Assembly: GCA_003220535.1 (NCBI GenBank)
Contig: QHSU01000069.1
Location: forward strand, 1 to 64,000
From: Candidatus Rokuibacteriota bacterium
GTDB lineage: Bacteria; Methylomirabilota; Methylomirabilia; Rokubacteriales; CSP1-6
Reading direction: 5' to 3'
Length of the DNA: 64,000 nt
Made by a program: the position numbers and the translations under genes. The stretch's first letter is position 1; every line of letters starts with the position of its first letter. The notes under the pieces are model-generated. The model ran no database searches and had not been told where the DNA came from. It saw only the letters and a program-made list of their open reading frames with translations. This document shows, one piece after another, positions 52,832 through 61,577 of this stretch.

Positions 52832-53635
52832 ATGCCGAAGGTCCTCGTGGTGGATGACAGCTTGAGCGTGCGGAAGGTAGTGGAGAAGGCGCTCGAGGGT
52901 CGTGGCTTGCAAGTGCTCTCCGCCGCGTCGGGCGCCGAGGCGATCGAGTCGATCGAGCGCAACCGCCCCGACGTGGTGATCTGCGACGTCATCCTGCCGG
53001 ACAAGGACGGTTATCAGATCTGCCAGTACGTGCGGACGCATCCGGCGATGAGCGCGACGCCCGTGCTCCTGATCTCCGGGATCGACAACGGCACCGTCCA
53101 GGCGCGGGCCGCCGAGGTGCGATCCAACGAAGTGATGTTCAAGCCCTTCGGCGTCGACGACCTGGTCCGGAAGATCGATGGACTCCTCGGCGGACGGGCC
53201 AACGGTGCGACGCAGCCTGCGACCACCGTCCCGCCGGCGGCCACCGCCGCCACCGCCCCGGCTGCCGTCGCCTCGCCCGGCCAAGGCCTCAAGGAGCGAT
53301 TGGAAGGGCTCGCCGGCACGCCCGGCGTTCGCTTCGTCGTGCTCACCGATCGCGAGGGGTTCCTCATCGAGACGGCGGGCGACTTCGCTCCGGACACCGA
53401 CGAGGTGGCGGGCGCGCTGGCGTCGTGTCTGGCGGAAGCCTCGGACGGTATCGGTTGTGAGCTCGGCCAGGGCCAGCTCCTGGGCGCGATGCTCGAGTAC
53501 GAGGCGGGCACGCTCTTGCTCCACACCGTCGGGCCCGCGGCGCTGCTGGCCGTCCTGGTCGGCGATCAGGGAGCGCTCGGCAAGGTCCGCTACTACGTGA
53601 GGAAGGCCGTGCCGGAGATCGTGCGGGCGCTCTGA
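52832..53635 (+). CDS. Receiver-roadblock fusion protein
   Basis: The ATG at 52832 follows GGAGGACACGTG. The 267-residue protein has a complete receiver (Asp8-Asp9, Asp52 in CDVILP, Lys104 in MFKPFG), an Ala/Pro linker (about 125-145), and a roadblock domain (about 150-267; LAGTPGVRFVVLTDREGFLI, GALASCLAEASDG, GAMLEYEAGTLLLHTVGP). This places a phosphorylation switch directly on an MglB-like domain, a direct physical bridge from CheA to GTPase control. Its stop and the next start share one base. Confidence 0.88.
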   Translation: MPKVLVVDDSLSVRKVVEKALEGRGLQVLSAASGAEAIESIERNRPDVVICDVILPDKDGYQICQYVRTHPAMSATPVLLISGIDNGTVQARAAEVRSNEVMFKPFGVDDLVRKIDGLLGGRANGATQPATTVPPAATAATAPAAVASPGQGLKERLEGLAGTPGVRFVVLTDREGFLIETAGDFAPDTDEVAGALASCLAEASDGIGCELGQGQLLGAMLEYEAGTLLLHTVGPAALLAVLVGDQGALGKVRYYVRKAVPEIVRAL

Positions 53636-55761
53636 TGCGCTTTCTACGCACATCGCGAATGAGGCTCATCGGATGGCTCGAGCTGGGGCTGGGCCTCGAG
53701 CTCTACGCCTGCGCCGTGCTGGCGCTCCACGCGCGCGGCCTCAGGGCGACTCCGCTCGACGCCACCCCGGTGCTGGTGCTGCCGGCGCTGGTGATACCCC
53801 CGGTGTTCTACCTGCTCGTCGCAATCGTCAGCATGCGTCCTTTCTCGCTGACCCGGGTGCTCGGTGCGACGGGCGCGATGTGCGGGATCCACGCCGTGCT
53901 CGTCGCGGCGACGGGCGCCCTCTTCATGATTCCTGACCTCGTCGACTACGCCGGGGCGCTCGCGTTCGCGCTCTGGGGCGCGCCGGCGGTGACGCTGCTC
54001 CAGCTGACGGCGGCGCCCCTGGTGTTCGCGCGCCTCCGCCCGCTCCTGCTGGCGCCTCGTGGGGCGCCTCGCGCCGACGCGAGCGGGACGGCACCTCCGC
54101 GCCGCGTCGAGACGCCCGGCGTCGCGGCGCCGCGAACGCCGGTCGCCGCGCCGAGGGATGTCGCCCCCCCTCTGGCGCCCCGCGCACCGGTCGTGACGCC
54201 GCCGCTGCCGCCTCTGGTCGCCCGCGAGTCCAACGCGTTGCTCCCGGCGTTCGCTGCCGCCCGCCCGGCCGTCCTGACGCCGCCGGCCGCACCGCCGCCA
54301 CTCGCGATGGCGGCGAGAACCGTCGCGCCGGCGACGGCGGAAGCGATGGTCCGCGTCCCCTTCAACAGGATCGCGGAACAGCTCCCCGTCGATATGTTCG
54401 TCCGAGGTCGCGAAGGGTTGAATGCCACGCTCCGTCCCGGGGTCTCGCTCCTCGTTCCCAGGCGCCTGCTCCTGCCACATCTCGGCGAGGGGCTCGCGCT
54501 GGTGAAGTGGGGCGTGGTCGCCGATCAGTTTCCGCACGACGAGCTCGCCCTGACGCACGACCAGATCGCGAGTCGGCTCCCCAACGGCTCGCTGATGTTG
54601 CCTCTCGACGAAGTGGTGCCGCAAATTCCGGCCGAGCTGCTCGCGCTCTCGACACCCGCCGTCGACGTCTACGGGATCGAAGAATTCCCGCCACCGTTTC
54701 AGCCGCATGTCCCGCCATCGTCGGAGAACGCCGTCGCCGATGCCGGGGTTCCGGCAGAGCTCGAGGCGCCGGCGCTCGCAGAGCCCGAGCCCGTGTCGGC
54801 GTCGGAGCAGGTCGAGGCGCCCGAGCCTCCGCCGGAGCTCGAGGCGCCGGCCGAGCCCGAATCCCTCGCCGAGCCCGAAGCCCCGGCGGAGCTCGAGCTC
54901 CCGGTGGAGTCCGAGTCTTCGATGGACCAGGAGCCCGTGGCGCCCGAGCCCGCCCCGGGGGGGCTGGTGGACCGCGGACGGACGGCGGAAGCGCGACGCA
55001 TCGCCACGCTCCTGGCGCCGCTGATGAATGGACTCGAGATCGGCGAATGCGACGGCGCCGGGATGACGCTCGTCACCGTCGTCGCGCCGGCCGTCAGCGA
55101 AGATTCGGTCGTGCGGACAGCCGTGCGGGTCGCGTCATTCCTGACCGACGCGCGGCTGCCCTCACCCGTCACTCAGGCCACGCTCACGGGGGCGGAGGCG
55201 ACGGTCGTGTTGACGCCGTTCGGATCTCTGGACGATGGCGGCACGCTCCTGGTGACGGCGATGGCCTCTCGCGCGTCGCTGGCGTGGCTCGAGCGGCTCT
55301 CGCGGACCGCTGCCGGTGAGGCGCGGGCGGGCTCCGGGAACGGCAAGCACGCCGGGACGAGCGGCGATCCGCTCCGGGAGACCGAGTTGCGCATCACCAC
55401 CGTGCCGCCGTCCGTGCGCGAGCTGGCGGGCTCGCTGACGGCGTTCGGTCCCGTGGCGCCGACCGTGCTGCGCGACACGGCGGGCGCGCTCAGCGCCTGC
55501 CTCTTCCTGCCGAGCTCGCTCGAGGCGCTGCCGCTGGCCGAGTTCGCGCGGGACCTCTACGGCGTGCTGGAGGAAGCGGAGATCGGAGCGGTGGCGTCGG
55601 TGATCGTGAAAATGGGCGCGCATCGCCTCGTCGTGCGGGCGGTGGACGGCGTGTCGGGACGGGCGATGCTCGTCGGCGGCGGACCCATCGATCGCCCGGG
55701 GCTGGCGCGGATCGAGCTCGACCGGGCGGCGACGCGGCTCGGCGCCCTCGTGCGAGGCTGA
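53635..55761 (+). CDS. Four-helix membrane protein with roadblock-like domains
   Basis: The 708-residue protein has four membrane helices at about 11-33, 43-66, 74-98 and 106-130, a Pro/Ala linker, a conserved-looking middle region (about 238-356; VPFNRIAEQLPVDMFV, VVADQFPHDELALTHDQIAS, LMLPLDEVVPQIPAELL), an acidic Glu-Pro repeat stretch (about 366-442), and two C-terminal segments (about 446-560 and 583-708) with roadblock-like alternation. The middle region repeats the motif [IV]xxQ[LF]P. It could recruit the GTPase and roadblock proteins to the membrane. I know no described protein with this exact layout. The roadblock calls are by eye and moderate. Confidence 0.7.
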   Translation: MRFLRTSRMRLIGWLELGLGLELYACAVLALHARGLRATPLDATPVLVLPALVIPPVFYLLVAIVSMRPFSLTRVLGATGAMCGIHAVLVAATGALFMIPDLVDYAGALAFALWGAPAVTLLQLTAAPLVFARLRPLLLAPRGAPRADASGTAPPRRVETPGVAAPRTPVAAPRDVAPPLAPRAPVVTPPLPPLVARESNALLPAFAAARPAVLTPPAAPPPLAMAARTVAPATAEAMVRVPFNRIAEQLPVDMFVRGREGLNATLRPGVSLLVPRRLLLPHLGEGLALVKWGVVADQFPHDELALTHDQIASRLPNGSLMLPLDEVVPQIPAELLALSTPAVDVYGIEEFPPPFQPHVPPSSENAVADAGVPAELEAPALAEPEPVSASEQVEAPEPPPELEAPAEPESLAEPEAPAELELPVESESSMDQEPVAPEPAPGGLVDRGRTAEARRIATLLAPLMNGLEIGECDGAGMTLVTVVAPAVSEDSVVRTAVRVASFLTDARLPSPVTQATLTGAEATVVLTPFGSLDDGGTLLVTAMASRASLAWLERLSRTAAGEARAGSGNGKHAGTSGDPLRETELRITTVPPSVRELAGSLTAFGPVAPTVLRDTAGALSACLFLPSSLEALPLAEFARDLYGVLEEAEIGAVASVIVKMGAHRLVVRAVDGVSGRAMLVGGGPIDRPGLARIELDRAATRLGALVRG

Positions 55762-55764
55762 GTG

Positions 55765-56382
55765 GTGTCGGTCATCAACTACGCGAAGAAGGTCATCGAC
55801 TTCAAAATCGTCTACTACGGGCCGGGGCTGGCCGGGAAGACCGCCAACCTCCACTACATCCACAAGTGCCTGCCCAACGACCACCGGGGCGAGATGATCT
55901 CGCTGGCGACCGGCGACGATCGGACGATCTACTTCGACTTTCTCCCCGTGTTGGCACTCACCGTGCGGGGATTCGACACGCGGTTCCAGCTCTACACGGT
56001 GCCGGGCCAGGTGCAGTACAACATGACGCGGCGGCTGGTCTTGCGCGGTGTCGACGGCCTGGTGTTCGTGGCCGACTCGCAGTTCGAGCGCCTCCGCGAG
56101 AACATCGAGAGCCTTCGCAACCTGGACGCCAACCTCCGCGAGTACGAGTGCACGCTCGACGAGATCCCGTACGTCCTGCAGTACAACAAGCGCGACCTGC
56201 CCAACGTCGCGCCGGTGGAGTATCTGGAATACGTCCTCAACCGCCGGGCCAAGCGAGTCCCGTTTTTCGAAGCGACGGCCCTCGAAGGGAAGGGAGTGTT
56301 CGACACACTCAATACCGTCTCCCGTATGGCGCTGGCGAGCGAGTTCGGGGGCGGGCGCGAGGGGCGCAATGAAGCTTCGTGA
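55765..56382 (+). CDS. mglA: MglA-type small GTPase
   Basis: The GTG at 55765 gives a 205-residue protein whose motifs fall at the numbering known for Myxococcus MglA: P-loop GPGLAGKT at 19-26, Asp52 and Thr54, Thr78 in place of the usual switch Asp (TVPGQ, Gln82), and NKRD at 141-144. This fixes the start. MglA sets cell polarity and controls gliding and type IV pili; GTP hydrolysis is stimulated by MglB-type roadblock dimers. It follows the membrane protein by 3 bases and overlaps the next roadblock gene by 14. The adjacent chemosensory genes make it the likely output. Confidence 0.95.
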   Translation: MSVINYAKKVIDFKIVYYGPGLAGKTANLHYIHKCLPNDHRGEMISLATGDDRTIYFDFLPVLALTVRGFDTRFQLYTVPGQVQYNMTRRLVLRGVDGLVFVADSQFERLRENIESLRNLDANLREYECTLDEIPYVLQYNKRDLPNVAPVEYLEYVLNRRAKRVPFFEATALEGKGVFDTLNTVSRMALASEFGGGREGRNEAS

Positions 56383-56851
56383 CACGGTCATCCAGGAAGG
56401 CGACGCTGCGCGCATCCAGGAGATCCTCACCCGCTTCCTCGGCGACTCCGGCGCCGGCGAGGCGCTGCTGATCGACCGCGGCGGTCAGCTCCTCGCGATG
56501 GACGGCGTCTCGCGGACGCTCGACACGGTGTCCATCTCCGCGCTGGCGGCCGCCGCCTTCAGCTCGACCGCGGCGATGGCCCAGCTGCTCGGCGAAACGG
56601 AGTTCACCGTGCTCTTCCACGAGGGGGCGAAGTGGTCGATCCACGTCTCGACGGTCGACAAGGAGGCGATCCTGCTCGCCATCTTCGACGATCGGACGAC
56701 GGTGGGCATGGTGCGGATCTTCGCCAAGGAAGCGAGCCGGGCGGTCGGCACGGTGCTGGGCGAAGCCCGCGCGCGCCCCAAGCCCGCCGGCGAGTTCGCC
56801 GCCCCGTTGAGCCCGTCGGAGGCCCGTCCGGCCTGGACGCCGCCGGCCTGA
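56369..56851 (+). CDS. Roadblock/LC7 domain protein (MglB-like)
   Basis: The ATG at 56369 lies inside the mglA reading frame (14-base overlap). The 160-residue protein has the roadblock sequence order: DAARIQEILTRFLGDSGAGE, LLIDRGGQLLAMDG, ISALAAAAFSSTAAMAQLLG, FTVLFHEGAKWSIHVSTVDK, then a Pro-rich tail. It is the immediate partner of MglA by coupling. It is the MglB of this operon in position, while other roadblock proteins in the cluster may be modulators. Confidence 0.88.
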   Translation: MKLRDTVIQEGDAARIQEILTRFLGDSGAGEALLIDRGGQLLAMDGVSRTLDTVSISALAAAAFSSTAAMAQLLGETEFTVLFHEGAKWSIHVSTVDKEAILLAIFDDRTTVGMVRIFAKEASRAVGTVLGEARARPKPAGEFAAPLSPSEARPAWTPPA

Positions 56852-56899
56852 CGATGGGGGCCAACGCTCACACCCGCGCCCGCGCGCGCCGCGGCTGAC

Positions 56900-57664
56900 A
56901 TGCGTCTGGTGCGGGTCGGGGGTCGATATCTGGAGGGCCGCGAGCGGCGGTTGTGGATGGCGCTCGCCGCCGTCGTCGGGCTCGCCAGCGCGGGGGTGGT
57001 CGTCGCCGCCGGGATGCCGGGCGCGCCGCCCCTTCATCCGAAGCTCTTTCATCTGGGTGCGGGGACCGCCGCAGTGCTGACTGCCTTCCGGCTGGGCCCA
57101 CCGGTCACGCGCCGCCTGCGGAATGTCCGCAAGGGTCGGCTGGGCGAGCGCCTCGTGATCGATCTGCTCTGCGGTCTCCCGGATGACTACTGGCTCATCA
57201 ACGACGTCACCCTGGGCGTGGCCCGAGGCAACATCGACCACGTGCTGATCGGTCCGTGCGGCGTGGTCGTGATCGAGACGAAGCGGGTCGCGGGGCGCAT
57301 CCGGTGCTGGGGCGACGATTGGTCCACGGACGGCTATCAGCGCAAGAGCATCAGCCGGCCGGTCAACTCCGAAGCCTGTGGGGTGCGCCACTTCCTGATC
57401 GAACGGCACCCGGACCTGGCGTTCTCGGCCTTACGCTGGGTGGAATCGATCATCGTCTTCACCCACCCGCTCTGCCGTCTGGAGGTGAACCAGCCGCGGG
57501 CCACGATCGTCCGCTACTCGCAGCTGTTTCAAGTCGTGGTCGAGCTCGCGCGGAAGAATCAGATGCCGCCGCCGATCGCGGCACGGCTCGCCGAGAGCCT
57601 GACGGCCGCGCAGGCCTCCGACGCCGTCCGCGTGGGGCGCCGGTCGCTCACAGTCGCGTCTTGA
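56900..57664 (+). CDS. Membrane-anchored NERD nuclease-related domain protein
   Basis: The 254-residue protein has one or two N-terminal hydrophobic segments (about 18-38 and 48-66) and a NERD domain (GRLGERLVIDLLCGLPDDYW, NIDHVLIGPCGVVVIETKR; about 80-130), the D...ExK pattern of restriction-like nuclease folds. NERD proteins are linked to DNA processing or envelope roles, but many are uncharacterised. It is 48 bases after the last roadblock gene and may be the last gene of the operon. Its 3' end overlaps the convergent DapL gene by 17 bases. Confidence 0.78.
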   Translation: MRLVRVGGRYLEGRERRLWMALAAVVGLASAGVVVAAGMPGAPPLHPKLFHLGAGTAAVLTAFRLGPPVTRRLRNVRKGRLGERLVIDLLCGLPDDYWLINDVTLGVARGNIDHVLIGPCGVVVIETKRVAGRIRCWGDDWSTDGYQRKSISRPVNSEACGVRHFLIERHPDLAFSALRWVESIIVFTHPLCRLEVNQPRATIVRYSQLFQVVVELARKNQMPPPIAARLAESLTAAQASDAVRVGRRSLTVAS

Positions 57665-58877
57665 TCCGCTCGATCGCCTCCTCGGTCTCTCTTCGCGAGC
57701 CGAAGGCGGTGAGGCGGAAGTAGCCCTCGCCGCTCGGGCCGAATCCGGAGCCCGGCGCGCCGACCACGTGCGCCTCCCCCAGGACCCGGTCGAAGAAATC
57801 CCACGACGAGACGGACGGAGGCGTGCGCACCCAGATATACGGCGCGTTGCGCCCGCCGTAGACGGTGAAGCCCGCGGCGGCGAGCCCGGCGCCGATGATC
57901 CGCGCGTTCTGCATGTAGAAGTCGATCAGCGCCCGCACCTGCTTCTGGCCGTCGGGCGTGTAGACGGCGGCGGCCGCCTTCTGGATGATGTAGGGCGGCC
58001 CGTTGGACTTGATCGCGGTGCGGCGCGCCCAGAGCGCGTTGAGGCTCATCGATTTGCCGTCGGCGGCTCGGCCGCGGAGCTCCTTGGGCACGACCGTGTA
58101 GGCCAGGCGCATCCCCGTGAAACCCGCGTTCTTGGAGAAGCTCCGGCACTCGATCGCCACCTGGCGCGCCCCGTCGATCTCGTAGATCGAGTGGGGGACG
58201 TCGGTGTCGACGACGTAGGCCTCGTAGGCGGCGTCGTAGAGGATCACGGCGTCCTCGGCGCGGGCGTAGTCGACCCACCGCCGGAGCGCGTCGCGCGTGA
58301 CCACGGCGCCAGTGGGGTTGTTCGGATAGCAGAGATAGATCAGATCGACGTGCCGGTCGGGCAGCGCCGGCTGGAAGCTGTTGTCCGCGGTGCAGGGAAG
58401 ATAGACGATGCCCGCGTACCGGCCGCTCTCGTCGGCGGGCCCGGTGCGTCCGGCGACCACGTTGCTGTCGGCGTACACGGGATAGACCGGATCCAGCAGG
58501 GCGATCACGGCGTCCGGCGCGAAGATCTCCTGGAGATTCGCGCTGTCGCTCTTGCCGCCGTCGCTCACGAAGACCTCGTCGACGGCGATCTTCACCCCGC
58601 GCGCGCCGAAGTCGTGCGCGGCGATCTCGGCGCGCAGGAACTCGTAGCCGACGTACGGGCCGTAGCCCCTGAAGGTCTCCCGCCGCGCCATGTCGTCGGC
58701 GGCCTCGTGGATGGCGCGGACGACGGCGGGGGGCAGTGGCTGGGTGACGTCGCCTACCCCCAGGTCGATCAGGCGGACGTCCGGGTGCGCGTCGATGAAG
58801 ACCTTCGTTCGGCGCCGGATCTCGGCGAAGAGGTAGCTCTGGTTGAGGTTGAGATAGGACTCGTTGAATCTGGGCAC
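57648..58877 (-). CDS. dapL: LL-diaminopimelate aminotransferase
   Basis: The 409-residue protein has the DapL features: N-terminal FNESYLNLNQSYLFAEI, LIDLGVGDVTQPLPP, GYGPYVGYEFLR, YPNNPTGAV, and the PLP lysine in SFSKNAGFTGMRL (near residue 247). It converts tetrahydrodipicolinate to LL-diaminopimelate in one PLP-dependent step, for lysine and murein synthesis. Length matches the family. It is monocistronic on this strand and convergent with the NERD gene (17-base overlap). Confidence 0.93.
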   Translation of the reverse strand: MPRFNESYLNLNQSYLFAEIRRRTKVFIDAHPDVRLIDLGVGDVTQPLPPAVVRAIHEAADDMARRETFRGYGPYVGYEFLRAEIAAHDFGARGVKIAVDEVFVSDGGKSDSANLQEIFAPDAVIALLDPVYPVYADSNVVAGRTGPADESGRYAGIVYLPCTADNSFQPALPDRHVDLIYLCYPNNPTGAVVTRDALRRWVDYARAEDAVILYDAAYEAYVVDTDVPHSIYEIDGARQVAIECRSFSKNAGFTGMRLAYTVVPKELRGRAADGKSMSLNALWARRTAIKSNGPPYIIQKAAAAVYTPDGQKQVRALIDFYMQNARIIGAGLAAAGFTVYGGRNAPYIWVRTPPSVSSWDFFDRVLGEAHVVGAPGSGFGPSGEGYFRLTAFGSRRETEEAIERIKTRL

Positions 58878-59009
58878 GGCGTTGTCCCCGCTCGGATTCT
58901 AGCCGATCACTGGATAACGTGGTCAGATCTCGTCCGCGTCTTGCGTGCCCGCGCTCGATCGTATACGGTGGCGGCGCGAACGACTTGGTCGACTCGGCGG
59001 AGGCGCACG

Positions 59010-60572
59010 ATGAGCGTGGTGACGACGTTGCGGGCGGTCGTGGCAGTGATCATCGCGTTGGGCGGGCCGGTGACGCCGGCCGCGGCGCAGCCGGCGGGCA
59101 CGCTGGTCGTCGGCCTGGTAGCCGAGCCGGTGAACCTCGATCCGGCGCAGGTGACCGACCTCAACTCGAATCGGGTCGGCCGCCGTATCGTGGAGACGCT
59201 CGTGACGTTCCCCGAAGAGAGCACCCAGGTCGTGCCCGGCCTGGCCGAGTCGTGGACGGTGTCCCGGGACGGTCTGCGCTACACGTTCAAGCTCCGCAAG
59301 GGCATCACGTTCCACGACGGCACGCCCTTTACGGCCGAGGCCGTCAAGTTCTCCATCGAGCGACAGTTCGATCCCGAGCATCCCTTCAACAAGCTGGGCA
59401 AGTACCCGTTCGCCAACTACTCCTTCGGCAACGTCAAGGCCGTCGAGATCGTCGATCCGTCCACGGTCGAGTTCGTGCTGAAGGAGCCGCGCGCATCGTT
59501 CCTGGCCATCCTCACCGGCGCGGCGGCGTCGATCGTCAGCCCGACGGCCGTGAAGAAGTTCGGCGCCGACTACGCGCTCCAGCCCGTCGGCACGGGCCCG
59601 TTCAAGTACGTGTCGTGGGATCGCGGCCAGCGCGTGGTGCTCGAGAAGAACCCGAGCTACTGGCGGTATCCGGTGAAGCTCGACCGCGTTGTCTACCGGC
59701 CGATCGTGGAGGATCAGGCGCGGCTCACCGAGCTCCTGACCGGCTCGCTCGATCTCATCGTGGGCGTGCCGCCCGACTTCGTGGGTCAGCTCGAGACAAG
59801 CGGCAAGGCGACCTTGCGCAAGCAGGTCGGTGCCCACGTCTGGTATCTCGGGATCAACAACCAGAAGAAGCCGTTCGAGGACAAGCGCGTGCGCCAGGCG
59901 CTGAACTACGCCGTCAACAAGGAAGCGATCGTGCGCGATGTCCTCAAGGGCACGGGCTCGCTCTCGCGCGGGCCGGTCCTGCCCGCCACCTGGGGCGCCG
60001 AGTCGTCGCTCAAGCCGTATCCCTACGACCCCGAGCGCGCCCGAAAGCTCCTCGCCGAGGCCGGCTACCCGAACGGCTTCTCGACCTCGTTGTGGGTGCC
60101 GGAGTCAGGCTCGGGGATGCAGTCGCCGGTCGCGATGTCGACGGTCATCCAGTCCAACCTCAAGGCCGTGGGCGTCACCGTCGCGCTGGCGACGATGGAG
60201 TGGGGCGCGTACCTGGCCAAGCTGCGCACGAAGGAGCAGGAGCTCTTCGCGCTTTCATGGATGGCGGGCAACGAAGACCCGGACATGGTCATGTACCCGC
60301 TTCTTCATTCGAGCCAGTGGACGCCCCTGGGGCCGAACCGCGCGCTGTACAAGAACGCGCGGTTCGACGAGCTCTTGCACCAGGCGCGGCTGGTGACCGA
60401 CCAGGGCAAGCGCGCCGAGCTCTACCGCGAGGCACAGCGGATCCTCGTCGACGACCCGCCGTGGATCTTCATCGATCACGAGATCCAGACGGCGGCGCAC
60501 GCCAAGCGCGTTCAGGGGTTCAAGCTTCACCCGAGCTTCGACCTCCGCGTCGAGACGATCTCGCTGAAGTGA
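59010..60572 (+). CDS. ABC transporter substrate-binding protein, family 5
   Basis: The ATG at 59010 follows GGCGGAGGCG. The 520-residue protein starts with a Sec signal (AVVAVIIALGGPVTPAAAQ, cleavage near residue 27) and has the family 5 pattern VPGLAESWTVSRDGLRYTF, LRKGITFHDGTPFTAEAVKF, GTGPFKYVSWDRGQRVVL and RQALNYAVNKEAIV. It is followed by two permease genes, forming a second peptide-type importer without ATPases. Ligand could be peptide, nickel or another solute. The binding protein of the first importer operon is only distantly alike and uses a Tat rather than a Sec signal. Confidence 0.92.
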   Translation: MSVVTTLRAVVAVIIALGGPVTPAAAQPAGTLVVGLVAEPVNLDPAQVTDLNSNRVGRRIVETLVTFPEESTQVVPGLAESWTVSRDGLRYTFKLRKGITFHDGTPFTAEAVKFSIERQFDPEHPFNKLGKYPFANYSFGNVKAVEIVDPSTVEFVLKEPRASFLAILTGAAASIVSPTAVKKFGADYALQPVGTGPFKYVSWDRGQRVVLEKNPSYWRYPVKLDRVVYRPIVEDQARLTELLTGSLDLIVGVPPDFVGQLETSGKATLRKQVGAHVWYLGINNQKKPFEDKRVRQALNYAVNKEAIVRDVLKGTGSLSRGPVLPATWGAESSLKPYPYDPERARKLLAEAGYPNGFSTSLWVPESGSGMQSPVAMSTVIQSNLKAVGVTVALATMEWGAYLAKLRTKEQELFALSWMAGNEDPDMVMYPLLHSSQWTPLGPNRALYKNARFDELLHQARLVTDQGKRAELYREAQRILVDDPPWIFIDHEIQTAAHAKRVQGFKLHPSFDLRVETISLK

Positions 60573-60614
60573 GGCGATCGCGCTCCTGATGTCGTCCGCC
60601 ATGGGGGAGCGCCG

Positions 60615-61565
60615 GTGAGACGCTACCTCGTCCGCCGGCTGTTGCTCCTGGTGCCGGTCCTGCTGGGCGTGTCGGTCATCATCTTCATGGTCCTCCATCT
60701 GGCCCCGGGGGATCCGGCGGAGATCATGCTCGGCTCGCAGGCGACTCAGGCAGACCTGGCGCGTCTGCGCGCCGAGCTCGGCTTGACCGAGCCGCTCTCC
60801 GTTCAATACGTCCGGTGGCTCGGACTGGTCGCGCGCGGCGACCTGGGCCGCTCGATCTGGATGAAGCGCCCGGTGCTGGCCGAGGTGCTCGGGCGCTTCA
60901 AGGCCACGCTCGTTCTCACGGGCTCGGCACTCCTGCTCTCGACCGTAGGCGGCCTGGCGCTCGGCATCGCCTCCGCCACGCGGCCGAATTCACTGCTCGA
61001 CCGCCTCAGCGCCGTGGCATCGCTCTTCGGCGCCAGCATGCCGGTCTTCTGGCTCGGCATCGTGCTGATGGTGATCTTCGCCCTCTGGCTCGGCTGGCTG
61101 CCCGCCTCCGGGATGTTCTCTCCGTACGGCGGCGGGGACCTGCGCGATCTCCTCCTTCACCTGGCCCTGCCCGCCGTCACGCTGGCCGCGGCTTCGGTCA
61201 CCATCATCGCGCGGCTCACGCGCAGCACGATGCTGGAGACGCTCGGGCAGGACTACATCCGGACGGCGCGGGCCAAGGGTGTCGTCGAGCGCGCCGTCGT
61301 GCTGCGCCATGGACTCAAGAACGCGCTCATCCCCATCGTCACCGTCGTCGGCGTGCAGGCCGGCTACCTCCTGGGCGGCGCCGTGCTGACCGAGACGGTC
61401 TTCGCCTGGCCGGGCGTGGGTACCCTGATGGTTCAGGGCATTCTCGCGCGAGACTTTCCGCTCGTGCAGGGCTGCGTGCTGGTCGTCGCGCTGAGCTTCG
61501 TTCTCATCAACCTCGGTGTCGACCTCCTCTACGCCTGGCTCGATCCGCGCATCCGGTATGAGTGA
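60615..61565 (+). CDS. ABC transporter permease, DppB type
   Basis: The GTG-started 316-residue protein has RRYLVRRLLLLVPVLLGVSV at its N terminus, the GDPAEIMLGSQATQ loop, LGLTEPLSVQY, and HGLKNALIPIVTVVGVQ before GYLLGGAVLTETVF. GGGGGAGC precedes the start. It pairs with the following DppC-type gene and the upstream binding protein. Six helices are expected. Confidence 0.92.
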   Translation: MRRYLVRRLLLLVPVLLGVSVIIFMVLHLAPGDPAEIMLGSQATQADLARLRAELGLTEPLSVQYVRWLGLVARGDLGRSIWMKRPVLAEVLGRFKATLVLTGSALLLSTVGGLALGIASATRPNSLLDRLSAVASLFGASMPVFWLGIVLMVIFALWLGWLPASGMFSPYGGGDLRDLLLHLALPAVTLAAASVTIIARLTRSTMLETLGQDYIRTARAKGVVERAVVLRHGLKNALIPIVTVVGVQAGYLLGGAVLTETVFAWPGVGTLMVQGILARDFPLVQGCVLVVALSFVLINLGVDLLYAWLDPRIRYE

Positions 61566-61577
61566 GGGGGACGCGCG

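Noticed and set aside
57768..59009. Upstream extension of the second binding protein through DapL
   Set aside because: The signal peptide and ribosome site fix the start at 59010; the extension is antisense to dapL.
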